64,000 nt of DNA from UBA4421 sp028228615 (lineage in GTDB: Bacteria > Pseudomonadota > Gammaproteobacteria > Pseudomonadales > Azotimanducaceae): positions 62,001-126,000 of the forward strand of contig JAOJBS010000003.1 of assembly GCA_028228615.1 (NCBI GenBank), written 5' to 3'. Below, piece by piece: positions 41,387 to 51,089 of the stretch (positions are counted from its first letter, which is position 1; each line of letters begins with the position of its first letter). Under the pieces are notes generated by a model. It saw only the letters and a program-made list of their open reading frames with translations, ran no database searches and had not been told where the DNA came from. Made by a program: the position numbers and the translations under genes.

Positions 41387-44155
41387 ATGATTTTTCAAAA
41401 TAAATGGGCAAAAATTACCGGCACGGTAATTCTAGCAACTGTAGCCTTAGGCACTCAGACAGTGCACGCAGAGGGCAGAGTAATTGAAGAAGTATTGGTT
41501 ACCGCTGAGAAGCGCCAGTCAACGGTATCAGATACATCCATTTCAATTTCGGCTTTCGGCCAGTCCCAGTTAGAAAACTTCGGTATTCAAGGCGCAGATG
41601 AGTTAGTTAACTTTATCCCAGCAACAACAAGAGACACCTACGATATTCGAATCCGCGGTGTGGGACGAAACTTTCGCGCATTGGGCGGCGACCCTGGCGT
41701 TGCAACCTACTACAACGGTATTTATTCCGAAGACTTCGGTATAGCCTCCTCAGAAAACGGCCTTTACGATGTGGCACGTGTGGAAGTATTGCGCGGCCCT
41801 CAGGGCACACTGTATGGGCGTAACTCTATTGGCGGCGCACTCAACTATATTACCAATAAACCCACTAACGAATTCGAAGGCGAATTCCGAGTGGCTGCAG
41901 GTAACTTAGGCTCACAAGAATACTACGGTGTTCTTTCTGGCCCTTTAGTCAAAGATAAATTGGCATACCGATTGGTTGGCATAAAACGCGACAGAGACGG
42001 TTCAATTGATGGACAGAATGGCTCTCAAGACATTAACACCATTGACGACCAAAATATCTCATTAGCCCTAGAATGGAATATCGCTGAAAATTGGCAAATG
42101 AATGTGCGCTGGAATGATAGAGATTCAGACAGAATTATTGGCCAGCAAGTACCCGTTGCAGATGGTATTGAAGGACAGCGCGGCAGTCGCGATACGACCA
42201 ACTTCGCGCGAGGCCTAAGACCAACTTCGGGCACCACGTCGGGAGAATTCATTTTCACACACCCAACTACCGGCGCACTGCTCTACGGCTTACCGGTTAG
42301 ACCCGGCGTTGACAGAGCGGCATCCAACGCCCCAAATCCCGCATTTGGTGCAACCGGTTTAACCCTTAATAGTAACTTATTCGATTTAGACAATGCCGTG
42401 GCCACCAATAATGAAAACGATGAAGAATTTGTTCAACAGGGCGTGCAGTTCGACTTGAATTGGGACATTAGCGATACCGTTTCGCTGAAATACCTCGGTG
42501 GGTGGCAGGATTTCGACTATACCTTCGATATTGAATACGACTACACCGACGCAGAATTTTCACAAGCTAGGCAAACTGTTCTTGAAGCCGTGGAGACCTC
42601 TTCCCACGAACTACAATTGTTGTGGCAGATTGGTGAACGCCTAGAGATAACGAGTGGTTTATATCTATTCAACTCCGATAGACGACAAAACTTTGCTTTT
42701 AGAGACAACACACGTTTCGTTAACCCCTTTAACTATGGCAACCTAGCAGGCTTCGCTGCAGCCAGCGGTGCAAACCAAGCGCATCAAAGACTGGGAGACA
42801 CTGGTGGATTTGGTCTTTGGCAAGGGGACCCAGGCGCCGCATCTTACGAGTACTTCAACGATGTCGTGACTAAAGCACTGGCAGCATATACACAAGGCAC
42901 CTATACCTTTAACGACAACTGGGCGCTCACAGTGGGCGTTAGATGGGCTAAAGATGAAAAAGCTGCCTCTGAGAATCGCACAGGCTACTTCGAAGCCAAT
43001 TTAGACGCCGGCCCATTCGCAGGCTTAGGTCCGGCCTTAGATGGCCAATGTGACCTATCCTTCAACACGGATTGCAGTGCCTTAGGCCTAACACCGCTAG
43101 CCATTGCTAACATTTTCACTGGCGCTGCCACACCGACCTTCAACCCAGCGAACCCTATTACACCGACCTGTGCACTAGGCAGCAGCAATTGCGCGACCCC
43201 GCTGCTGTTGCAAGGCATTCCATTTTCATTCGCTGACCAAGCCGCCGATGAGGACGATTGGGGCGACGTATCGTTCCGAGTCAACCTAGATTGGACACCC
43301 AGCGAAGACACACTGATCTACGGCTCTGTGACTACAGGCTATCGATCAGGAGGCTACTCCTTAGGCATTGGTGACTCGCGCGCTGTGGGCAACCTACTCA
43401 CTTATGAACAAGAGGAAGTTGTTGCCTACGAGCTCGGCTATAAAGGCACACTGCTAGATGGCCAGTTACAGGTGAACGCATCCGCGTACACCTACGATTA
43501 TTCGGACTATCAAGATCGAATCGAAATTTTCAACAACCAAACCGCTACCGCCTTGGACCAAGTAATTAACGCCGATTCCGCAATAAATTCCGGCCTAGAG
43601 GTAGAGGTCATCTGGTTGGCCAGCGACAGCCTGAGTATTGGAGGTAACGCGAGTTACACCAAAGCGGAATACGATTCAGACCTTTTTGTTTTAGAAGACG
43701 ACAACCCAGCCTATCCAACCAGCATATTCAGCAACTTCAATCTGGATCCTAACAATCCGGGCACTGATAACTTCTTGGTACGCAACTACAATGGCAACGC
43801 ACTGAAGCGCATCCCAGAATGGAAAGCGACCATTTGGACCTCTTACGAGTGGCAGTTCAGTGACAGCTCGTTAACTGCTGGTGCGGTATACGCATTCACC
43901 GGTTCTTATTACTCCTCCGGTATAGAAAGAACACTAGATGAAGTGCCTGAGCGACTTCGCATAGATTTGTCTCTCATCTGGCGCGATTCCGCCGAAAACT
44001 GGACGGTGAAGGGTTTTGTCGACAATGTCACAGGGCAAGTCTATGCCAGAGGTTTGGATACACCAACAGAAGGACGAGACTTCCGCTTGGTTGCTGAATC
44101 CCTTTACCCGCGCTACTACGGCGTGGATGTGACCTACAGATTCGGCGCTCGATAA
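41387..44155 (+). CDS. TonB-dependent outer-membrane receptor
   Basis: A 922-residue receptor with signal peptide (KITGTVILATVALGTQTVHA, cleaved before EGR). IEEVLVTAEKRQSTVSDTSIS is the TonB-box/plug N-terminus. RVEVLRGPQGTLYGRNSIGGAL is the plug core, and the barrel ends YYGVDVTYRFGAR. It is distinct from the receptor at 36845 and about 120 residues longer, with an extracellular loop carrying paired Cys (QCDLSFNTDCSALGL, CALGSSNCAT). The ligand is unknown; the DUF3604 lipoprotein gene downstream may be functionally linked. A terminator follows. Confidence 0.93.
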   Translation: MIFQNKWAKITGTVILATVALGTQTVHAEGRVIEEVLVTAEKRQSTVSDTSISISAFGQSQLENFGIQGADELVNFIPATTRDTYDIRIRGVGRNFRALGGDPGVATYYNGIYSEDFGIASSENGLYDVARVEVLRGPQGTLYGRNSIGGALNYITNKPTNEFEGEFRVAAGNLGSQEYYGVLSGPLVKDKLAYRLVGIKRDRDGSIDGQNGSQDINTIDDQNISLALEWNIAENWQMNVRWNDRDSDRIIGQQVPVADGIEGQRGSRDTTNFARGLRPTSGTTSGEFIFTHPTTGALLYGLPVRPGVDRAASNAPNPAFGATGLTLNSNLFDLDNAVATNNENDEEFVQQGVQFDLNWDISDTVSLKYLGGWQDFDYTFDIEYDYTDAEFSQARQTVLEAVETSSHELQLLWQIGERLEITSGLYLFNSDRRQNFAFRDNTRFVNPFNYGNLAGFAAASGANQAHQRLGDTGGFGLWQGDPGAASYEYFNDVVTKALAAYTQGTYTFNDNWALTVGVRWAKDEKAASENRTGYFEANLDAGPFAGLGPALDGQCDLSFNTDCSALGLTPLAIANIFTGAATPTFNPANPITPTCALGSSNCATPLLLQGIPFSFADQAADEDDWGDVSFRVNLDWTPSEDTLIYGSVTTGYRSGGYSLGIGDSRAVGNLLTYEQEEVVAYELGYKGTLLDGQLQVNASAYTYDYSDYQDRIEIFNNQTATALDQVINADSAINSGLEVEVIWLASDSLSIGGNASYTKAEYDSDLFVLEDDNPAYPTSIFSNFNLDPNNPGTDNFLVRNYNGNALKRIPEWKATIWTSYEWQFSDSSLTAGAVYAFTGSYYSSGIERTLDEVPERLRIDLSLIWRDSAENWTVKGFVDNVTGQVYARGLDTPTEGRDFRLVAESLYPRYYGVDVTYRFGAR

Positions 44156-44206
44156 GTACTGTTCTAAGGACTACGGTCTGAACTAGCCTTTAAATAGGTT
44201 TGAATT

Positions 44207-44233
44207 AAGCCCACCGCTTGGTGGGCTTTTTTT
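44207..44233 (+). terminator. Intrinsic terminator after the second TonB receptor
   Basis: AAGCCCACC / GGTGGGCTT, 9-bp perfect stem with 4-base loop, followed by a T-tract. Confidence 0.92.
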
Positions 44234-44379
44234 CGCCTGTTTTTCCAGCCAAAAATCCAGATTTCTAATCTCTATTACTTCAACGTGGCACTTCGTTATT
44301 GCCCCAATCAACCCATGCACCGCTACTGCCAATGGTGTAATTTATGGCTGGGGATTCAAAAATTGAGGAGAAAAAACAA

Positions 44380-46404
44380 ATGAAGGATTTAAACCGCCTG
44401 CTAACAACTGCCTGCATAATTGTTTTAACTACAATTTTGACGGCCTGCTCTAGCCCAGAGGACAGCACAACAACCACAGCAAATAATAGCAAGGACACTC
44501 AGGCAGTAGCGCCCAGGTTTAACGCACCCAGCCTTGTCATGCCCAAAGATACAATTATTGCAGAGCCTCAGGCCAACGCTTACCGCGAAGCCTATTTTGG
44601 CGACCTGCACGTGCATACAGACTACTCATTTGACGCTTACGCTTTTGGCACTGTGGCCACTCCCTATGATGCCTACAGATACGCACAAGGCGAAGCCATA
44701 GCCCACCCAGCGGGTTTCCAAGTACAACTGGGCCAACCGTTAGATTTTTATGCAGTGACCGACCACGCCATGTTTTTGGGTGCTGTTAAAGCCGCTGCAA
44801 ACACCAGCACAGTATTCTCGCAAGAGCCCCATGTGCAGGATCTACATAACATCAATGCACCCGATAACCTGAATATGGCAAGCCTATCCCAACGAGTGAA
44901 AGCCTTTAGTACTTTCCTCCCGGATACTTTGGCGAGAATCACCAGTGGCGCAACCGACGTAGACATCATCAATCAAATTGCCAAAGACGCTTGGGCAGAC
45001 ATTGTCCAAGCGGCCCAAGCGAATAATCGCCCAGGCGAGTTCACCACATTCGTCGCTTATGAGTACACTTCCTCAACAGACGGACGCGGTAACCTACACC
45101 GTAACGTGATATTTAGAGACTCCGACAAATTGCCATCAATGCCCTTTTCTCGATTTCACAGCCAAAACCCCGAGGGCCTGTGGGACTGGATGGACGGCCT
45201 CAGAGCACAAGGCATAGAAACGCTCGCCATCCCGCATAACTCCAACGGATCTAACGGCGCAATGTTTCAAATGGTTGACTGGGCCAGCAACCCTATAGAT
45301 GAAACCTACGCCCAACGCAGAATTCGCAACGAACCCTTAGTCGAAATAACTCAGGTCAAAGGCACATCAGAAACACACCCACTGCTCTCAAAAAATGATG
45401 AATGGGCGAATTTTGAAATTATGCCTTATCGCATTGCAACGACGTTGCCCAGCCAACCCCAAGGCTCTTATGCAAGAGAGGCACTACTAAATGGTATGAC
45501 TTTAGCCGACCAAGGTTTAACCAACGCCTATCAATTTGGCTTTGTCGGCGCATCAGACACTCATACCGGGGCGGCCTCTCTTGATGAGGAAAATTACTTT
45601 TCTAAAGTAGGTTTATTGGATGCTGACGGCGGCCGCCGGGGATCGCAACCGCTGTCCGCTGGAGACGCAGAAATCATTAAGGCAGCGGGCCGAGTGGAAA
45701 TCAAAAACATTGGTGGCAAACAATATGCTACCGGTGCTTATGAAACTTGGGGCGCATCCGGCTTAACCGGCGTGTGGGCGGAAGAAAACACACGGGATGC
45801 GATTTATCGTGCCTTTAGGCGCAAAGAAACTTTTGCGACATCTGGCCCCAGAATAAAGGTTCGGTTGTTTGCCGGCTATAATTTCGACGGCAACTCCCTC
45901 AACAACACCAATGAGGTCGCAGCAGCCTATGCAAGCGGCGTCAGCATGGGTTCAGAACTATTAGCCAATGGTCAGGCGCCAACGCTGTTAGCCCACGCCA
46001 GCCAAGACCCAAATTCAGCGCCGCTGCAACGCTTGCAGATTGTTAAAGGGTGGACAGTTGACGGCGAACACAACGAACAGGTTTACGATGTTGCCTGTTC
46101 CGACGGCGGTTTGGTGGATGCAGTTACGCATCGTTGCCCTGACAACGGCGCGCAAGTGGACCTCAACAACTGCGCCATCAGCAGCAATTTGGGTGCAGCC
46201 GAGCTTAAAGCTAAATGGCTAGATCCAGATTTCAACCCTGGGCACAGGGCATTCTACTATGTGCGCGCATTAGAAAATCCTACCTGCCGTTGGTCAACTT
46301 GGGACGCCATTAAAGCGGGAAGCTCACCACGATCAGACCTACAACCGACCATCCAAGAGCGAGCTTGGTCCTCGGCTATTTGGGTGGTGCCCAGCGCTGG
46401 CTAG
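44380..46404 (+). CDS. DUF3604 PHP-like lipoprotein
   Basis: A 674-residue protein with a lipoprotein signal (Cys23 in TTILTAC). GDLHVHTDYSFDAYAFG near the N-terminus is the PHP-type metal motif. DHAMFLGAVK, AIPHNSNGSNG and ASDTHTGA supply further His/Asp ligands. DUF3604 proteins are predicted metal-dependent hydrolases; their substrates are not established. The ATG at 44380 is 9 bases after GAGGAG, so it is preferred to the open frame from 44344. It is likely periplasmic or outer-membrane-bound and follows a TonB receptor, suggesting a shared substrate. Confidence 0.88.
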   Translation: MKDLNRLLTTACIIVLTTILTACSSPEDSTTTTANNSKDTQAVAPRFNAPSLVMPKDTIIAEPQANAYREAYFGDLHVHTDYSFDAYAFGTVATPYDAYRYAQGEAIAHPAGFQVQLGQPLDFYAVTDHAMFLGAVKAAANTSTVFSQEPHVQDLHNINAPDNLNMASLSQRVKAFSTFLPDTLARITSGATDVDIINQIAKDAWADIVQAAQANNRPGEFTTFVAYEYTSSTDGRGNLHRNVIFRDSDKLPSMPFSRFHSQNPEGLWDWMDGLRAQGIETLAIPHNSNGSNGAMFQMVDWASNPIDETYAQRRIRNEPLVEITQVKGTSETHPLLSKNDEWANFEIMPYRIATTLPSQPQGSYAREALLNGMTLADQGLTNAYQFGFVGASDTHTGAASLDEENYFSKVGLLDADGGRRGSQPLSAGDAEIIKAAGRVEIKNIGGKQYATGAYETWGASGLTGVWAEENTRDAIYRAFRRKETFATSGPRIKVRLFAGYNFDGNSLNNTNEVAAAYASGVSMGSELLANGQAPTLLAHASQDPNSAPLQRLQIVKGWTVDGEHNEQVYDVACSDGGLVDAVTHRCPDNGAQVDLNNCAISSNLGAAELKAKWLDPDFNPGHRAFYYVRALENPTCRWSTWDAIKAGSSPRSDLQPTIQERAWSSAIWVVPSAG

Positions 46405-46441
46405 CGGCCAAACTTACGCCAGCCAGTTGCGAGCACAAGCG

Positions 46442-46467
46442 CTGGTCGCAAACACTGGTCGCAAACA
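46442..46467. repeat. 13-bp tandem duplication (CTGGTCGCAAACA)
   Basis: Two exact tandem copies of a 13-base unit directly downstream of the DUF3604 gene. Confidence 0.9.
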
Positions 46468-46484
46468 TTACAGGCAAAAATTAG

Positions 46485-46511
46485 AGCCCAGCCCCTCGGT
46501 GATGGGCTTTT
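46485..46511 (+). terminator. Intrinsic terminator after DUF3604 gene
   Basis: AGCCCA pairs with TGGGCT around a 12-base loop, followed by TTTT. It terminates the DUF3604 transcript. Confidence 0.65.
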
Positions 46512-46747
46512 CCTTGCCACATACGCCATTAAGACTTTTTACAAACTATATGAGAGGCCTGTTTTACCTGCCTAGAGCACACCTGTATTCGGCGAAATCG
46601 TTACTATTAAAATATTGCTTAATGTCCGCATTGTTTTTACAGTCAAGTGGCCGCGAAGGAAGCAATCACTTTGCTTTGGGACGAATCAATAATAAAAACG
46701 AAATAGCTGCTCAACAGAAGCTGCGAAATTTCTAAGAGCGCAGACAT

Positions 46748-47761
46748 ATGATTGAAATAGTGGCCGTAACGGTTATTGGAATAGTGCTAGCAACGTTACT
46801 CTTCTTTGTGCGCCTTCGGAGAAAAAACCAAAGAAACCGCAAGCTACTTACGGGGACAAAAGAAGGGGAAACTCTGCCACATACGCACGAGTGGGAGCTC
46901 TATCATAATGAACAAGCCCCCTCGCGAAGAATTCGTGTCTGCCTAGCGGAGTTGCATGTTGCCTATAAAAGCCATGAGGTGCGTATACAAGCTGACATTA
47001 ACAATAGTATTTCAAAAAATCTCATGGCAGCGGTGACAAAATTCCAAGTTCCACTACTGCTTCACAACGGCCGCGCACTCTATAATTCGCAGCGGCAAAT
47101 AAGCTATCTAGTTGCCCAACATGAACGCGGAGCGAGACTGTTACGCGCCACTGCTGAAGAGAACACAAGGCTGGAATACTGGCTGAACAAACTATCAGCC
47201 CGTGACGAGAACGATTTCTCACTGGCCGGCAGCGCCAGTGGTAACGAACTATTTACCATAGCACTGCCAGTTATGGGGGCAATTTTGGAGCAAATAGAAG
47301 CCAAGTTGCTGGTAAAAATATTCATATTTAATCCGTTTTTTCGCAAACCTTTAGGCGCGACAGCCCTGAGAGCGCTTACCACGCTGTCTATACTTGAAAA
47401 CCCCGTGCTAACCGAAGCGTTTGAAACTGCGAAAGAGATCATTGAAGACCAACTTGATGAGGCAGAACGCTCTCTCAAAACACATGGTGGCCCCTGGATT
47501 ATTGGCACAACATTCTCGCAGATAGATATCGAAATGATGGTTCTACTCTACCGACTTAAGGAGGTTACGATGCTAGACGACCTATTGCGCTCTCGTCGCC
47601 CTAACCTTGCCATTTACTGGGACCAATTGGTCTTAAGACCCAGCTATAAAATCGCTCTCGTTGACCACCCCCGCCCGGCCATCGAGGCAGCAACGGAAAA
47701 AATCCTAGCCACAAGAGCAACTAACCCAGAGTTTGATGAGCTTTTTAGGGTAAATCACTAA
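46748..47761 (+). CDS. Membrane-anchored glutathione S-transferase-like protein
   Basis: A 337-residue protein. Residues 3-22 (EIVAVTVIGIVLATLLFFV) form a single N-terminal transmembrane anchor, then RLRRKNQRNRK stop-transfer charges. From about residue 48 it reads as a divergent GST: ELYHNEQAPSRRIRVCLAEL (thioredoxin-like start), VPLLLHNGRALYNSQRQISYL (cis-Pro and Glu/Ser helix), and a C-terminal helical domain (LTLLDIA-like TFSQIDIEMMVLLYRL). The predicted GST is cytoplasmic-facing and tethered to the membrane. Substrate unknown. It converges with the next gene. Confidence 0.7.
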   Translation: MIEIVAVTVIGIVLATLLFFVRLRRKNQRNRKLLTGTKEGETLPHTHEWELYHNEQAPSRRIRVCLAELHVAYKSHEVRIQADINNSISKNLMAAVTKFQVPLLLHNGRALYNSQRQISYLVAQHERGARLLRATAEENTRLEYWLNKLSARDENDFSLAGSASGNELFTIALPVMGAILEQIEAKLLVKIFIFNPFFRKPLGATALRALTTLSILENPVLTEAFETAKEIIEDQLDEAERSLKTHGGPWIIGTTFSQIDIEMMVLLYRLKEVTMLDDLLRSRRPNLAIYWDQLVLRPSYKIALVDHPRPAIEAATEKILATRATNPEFDELFRVNH

Positions 47762-47809
47762 CACAGGCAAACGAGTCATAGTGCAAAACCGATAAAGTCA
47801 GCGGCGCAA

Positions 47810-48670
47810 CTAAAACTCAGCTATGTGACTCAGCGTTGTACCGGTAATCAACTGCATCAATTGCATAGCGGAAGTAATCATCTTCAGCGAGGTTGCCACC
47901 TGCACTTCATTGGCAAATTCTGGTTTTAGCAAAAGATGGGCGTGCCAAATAGCTACCTTTGGGTGCAGCTTTGCAAAAGGATAGCCAGCCATAGACAGGC
48001 GGTGGGTATAAATAAACCAAGCGATATCTAGCAAGGTCACTTCACCGCCGGTCAAATAGCGGTTATGGGTTAGCCGCTGTTCCAACAATTCATACGCTGC
48101 AAAAAAATTCTGCGCCGCTTCATTAGCGCGGCGATCCGAAATACCTTCTGAAGCATAAGCGCGCCAAAAACTCAGCTCTATCTCTTTTCTCGGGTCTGCC
48201 TCGCCATTAATAACATTCTCAGATTGCTCATATAAACTGAGTGCCTCTGGACGTTTACGAGCTAAAAACCGAGGGATCACAAAACGCATAGTCAGTGCGC
48301 GCAAATCCAAATGCAGCTCATTTTCTTCCTCTAGACCCGCCATGATGTCCTCGCGGCCATCGTCAGGAATCAGCTTTAACGCAGGAAACGTTTCATCTAA
48401 GTTATCTAGTATGTCGTTACTTTCTATATGCACTTCACCGTCATGCACTAAAACTGGCACCAAGCCTCGAGGGTTAATGCCCAGAAACCACGGTTTGTAG
48501 TTGTCTTGCTGAATTAGGTTAAGCGGGTGAGAGATCCAATTGATGCCTTTCAAATTTAAAAAAATGCGCGCCTTTTGCGAACAGACTGAATCTGAAAAAT
48601 GTATCAAATGCACACCTTCCCAATGCAAAACTTCTTTTGTCTGAATTTCTTCTGGGACTAATTGCACCAT
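47810..48670 (-). CDS. Glutathione S-transferase family protein
   Basis: A 286-residue GST. The thioredoxin-like domain has LIHFSDSVCSQKARIFLNLKG, LGINPRGLVPVLVHDG (cis-Pro) and IESNDILDNLDETFP (the Glu/Ser motif). The helical C-domain has LLDIAWFIYTHRLSMAGYP. The active-site residue seems to be Ser/Cys in DSVCS. The ATG at 48670 follows a GGAGAG site, better than the open frame from 48712. Substrate unknown. It is divergent from the zinc-type dehydrogenase. Confidence 0.85.
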   Translation of the reverse strand: MVQLVPEEIQTKEVLHWEGVHLIHFSDSVCSQKARIFLNLKGINWISHPLNLIQQDNYKPWFLGINPRGLVPVLVHDGEVHIESNDILDNLDETFPALKLIPDDGREDIMAGLEEENELHLDLRALTMRFVIPRFLARKRPEALSLYEQSENVINGEADPRKEIELSFWRAYASEGISDRRANEAAQNFFAAYELLEQRLTHNRYLTGGEVTLLDIAWFIYTHRLSMAGYPFAKLHPKVAIWHAHLLLKPEFANEVQVATSLKMITSAMQLMQLITGTTLSHIAEF

Positions 48671-48909
48671 TATTAATCTCTCCGACGTCAAACCGCATTT
48701 ATTTAGTAACAACCCTAACCATAGTTGGAGCAGATTTGAGTAAGGGGGAATTTATGCCTTATACAAGCAGCGATCAAGTCCCGCGAGGCGTGCTGAAAAA
48801 TGACGGCAAAATTACAGAGAAAAATTACAGACACAAAATCTACTCAAAAAAAACAAACACTGGGTTACTATTCTGAATTACTAATGTGTACGCAGAGGAA
48901 GGGAATTAG

Positions 48910-50004
48910 ATGAAAGCAGCAATTATGCGCGACGCCAAAATTATTGTAGATGATATGGCTATGCCAGTACCCAGCGCAGGCGAAGTTTTAGTTAAAACAC
49001 TGGCGTGTGGCATTTGCGGCTCGGATTTACACGCTCTGAAGCACGGCCATCAAATGGTGCAAACCTCTATTGAAACAGGCGGCTCGTTTGCAATGGATCT
49101 GAGCCGCGACATTGTCATGGGCCATGAGTTCTGCGCCGAAATCCTCGACCACGGGCCAGGTACCAGCCACAATTTCAAAGCGGGCACTCGTGTTTGCTCC
49201 TTTCCAATGACCGTGCATAACGGCGAGCCATCCACTGTGGGTTACTCCAATGTCGTCCCCGGCGGTTATGCCCAGAACATGGTACTCACAGAATCTATGC
49301 TGCTGGCTGTGCCTAATGGTCTAGCTACCCAACATGCAGCCTTAACGGAACCCATGGCCGTGGGCTTACACGCGGTGCGCATGGCTCGATTAAACAAATC
49401 AGAGATACCCTTAGTCATCGGTTGCGGCCCAGTGGGCTTAGCGGTAATCAGCGCGCTGAAGCAGATGGGGGTTGGGCCGGTTATCGCGGTAGATTACAGC
49501 GCCAAGCGCAGACAGCTGGCAGAGCTGATGGGCGCAGATCAGGTCATAGACCCTAGCAAAACCTCGCCCTATGAAACTTGGGCACAGTTAGCCCAAACCG
49601 ATGTAAACGGTAACCCGATGCCTGTGGAGCCTTTCTCCGGCCAATCTTTCAGAGAAGGCGTGTTTTTCGAATGTGTGGGCGTACCAGGAGTCATCGACCA
49701 AATAATGGCAGGCGCCAAAAGAGGCTGCCGAATTGTAGTGGTTGGTGTATGTATGGAAGCGGACCAAATCAGACCTTTGGTAGGCATCAACAAGGAACTG
49801 AATTTACAATTTGTCCTAGGTTACAAGCCCGAGGAATTCGCTGAAACCCTACACAGCTTAGCCGAAGGACATGTTGACGTAGCGCCGCTAATTACCGACA
49901 CAGTAGGCTTAGATGCGGTGGCACAGGCCTTTGAAGATTTGGCCAACCCTGAGGTACACGCAAAAATATTAGTCGATCCCACCATAGGCAGTGACAACCA
50001 CTAG
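48910..50004 (+). CDS. Zinc-type alcohol dehydrogenase (MDR family)
   Basis: A 364-residue medium-chain dehydrogenase. Catalytic zinc ligands lie in CGICGSDLH (Cys36) and GHEFC (His72/Glu73). The Rossmann motif is VIGCGPVGLAVISALKQMG. The four-Cys structural zinc loop found in classical ADH is missing, as in some bacterial threonine/sorbitol-like or unknown dehydrogenases. Substrate unknown. The GAGGAAGGG site before 48910 is strong. A methyltransferase gene follows after 9 bases, so the two are an operon. Confidence 0.88.
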   Translation: MKAAIMRDAKIIVDDMAMPVPSAGEVLVKTLACGICGSDLHALKHGHQMVQTSIETGGSFAMDLSRDIVMGHEFCAEILDHGPGTSHNFKAGTRVCSFPMTVHNGEPSTVGYSNVVPGGYAQNMVLTESMLLAVPNGLATQHAALTEPMAVGLHAVRMARLNKSEIPLVIGCGPVGLAVISALKQMGVGPVIAVDYSAKRRQLAELMGADQVIDPSKTSPYETWAQLAQTDVNGNPMPVEPFSGQSFREGVFFECVGVPGVIDQIMAGAKRGCRIVVVGVCMEADQIRPLVGINKELNLQFVLGYKPEEFAETLHSLAEGHVDVAPLITDTVGLDAVAQAFEDLANPEVHAKILVDPTIGSDNH

Positions 50005-50013
50005 GAGCGCGCA

Positions 50014-50868
50014 ATGACCAACGTCGATGACAACAGCGATAACGCAGAACAAATCAAATACTGGAACGCTAAGGCGGGCGCCATATGGGTTGCCCAGCAA
50101 GCGCATTTAGACCACCTGCTTGCACCACTTTCCGAGGCTGGACTTGCGGCGGCAAAATTTGCCGCCAATGAATCTGCGCTAGATATTGGTTGTGGCTGCG
50201 GTGACACCAGTATTGCCCTAGGGACAAGCCAGAGTAGCGGCTCTGTCACCGGCGTTGACATTTCAGAACCCATGTTGGCTCATGCGCAAGTCAGAGCTAG
50301 CTCAATGCCCAATGTGAGCTTTGAGCAAGCAGACGCCGCAGAAGCGGAGTTTGCTCAGCAATACGACTTACTGTTTTCGCGCTTTGGCGTGATGTTTTTC
50401 TCCGCCCCAGAGGCGGCGTTCAAGAATTTGCGCAAAGCACTCAAACCTAGAGGGAGAATGGTCTTTGTCTGTTGGCAGCCGCCGAGTGAAAACCCATGGA
50501 TGTCTTTAGCGGGAAAAGCGGTGCAGCCGTTCATGCCGCCCGCTGCAACACCACCCAACCCCCACGCTCCGGGTCCCTTTGCATTTTCCGACCCAGCGCA
50601 CGTGCTTGCCATATTAAGCAAAGCCGGTTTCGCTAACGTGCAAATTGAATCGTTTAACACCCCGCTGCATATCGCAGACAATTTGGACGACGCACTATAT
50701 TTTCAGACCCAAATCGGACCGGCAGCCAACGCTGTTGCCACCCTTGAGGGCGCGAAAAAAGACCAGGCGTTAAATGCGGTAAAAGAGATGTTTCGCCCGC
50801 ATATGACCAGTTCGGGACTAGATCTAGAGGCCGCAGTTTGGATAGTCAGCGCCGAAAACGAGGTTTAG
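50014..50868 (+). CDS. Class I SAM-dependent methyltransferase
   Basis: A 284-residue methyltransferase. QIKYWNAKAGAIWVAQQAHLD is a conserved start, LDIGCGCGDTSIALG is motif I, GVDISEPMLAHA motif II, and FSRFGVMFF motif IV. The WNxxxGxxWV N-terminus recurs in small-molecule methyltransferases. The acceptor is unknown; it is co-transcribed with the upstream dehydrogenase. Confidence 0.87.
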   Translation: MTNVDDNSDNAEQIKYWNAKAGAIWVAQQAHLDHLLAPLSEAGLAAAKFAANESALDIGCGCGDTSIALGTSQSSGSVTGVDISEPMLAHAQVRASSMPNVSFEQADAAEAEFAQQYDLLFSRFGVMFFSAPEAAFKNLRKALKPRGRMVFVCWQPPSENPWMSLAGKAVQPFMPPAATPPNPHAPGPFAFSDPAHVLAILSKAGFANVQIESFNTPLHIADNLDDALYFQTQIGPAANAVATLEGAKKDQALNAVKEMFRPHMTSSGLDLEAAVWIVSAENEV

Positions 50869-51089
50869 TGTCACGGCAGTTGAGGACTTCAACAACTCGG
50901 CCCCCAATGGGCTGCATAAAAACCTGATTGGCCAAAGTGGCAATCTGCTAAAGCCATGAACTCTCTACCGAACAGAGATTTAAAGCCGCCGGTGGTCGAC
51001 TAACGCGAGATTCTTTCGGTTGCAAAATTATAAATTGTCCAATATCGAAACAACGACTTTGGCGGATTTAACAGCGATGGTTATTGCGA

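Larger units (their letters stand above)
46405..46747. other. 343-base intergenic region with tandem repeat and terminator
   Basis: Contains a 13-bp tandem duplication (46442-46467) and an intrinsic terminator (46485-46511). The rest has no recognisable gene. A frame running across it spans the terminator and looks non-coding. Confidence 0.6.

Noticed and set aside
46427..46735. A 102-residue plus-strand frame
   Set aside because: Crosses a terminator and a tandem repeat, has no family resemblance and no ribosome site.
48637..48876. A 79-residue plus-strand frame
   Set aside because: Overlaps the GST start antisense and the promoter of the dehydrogenase; no coding character.
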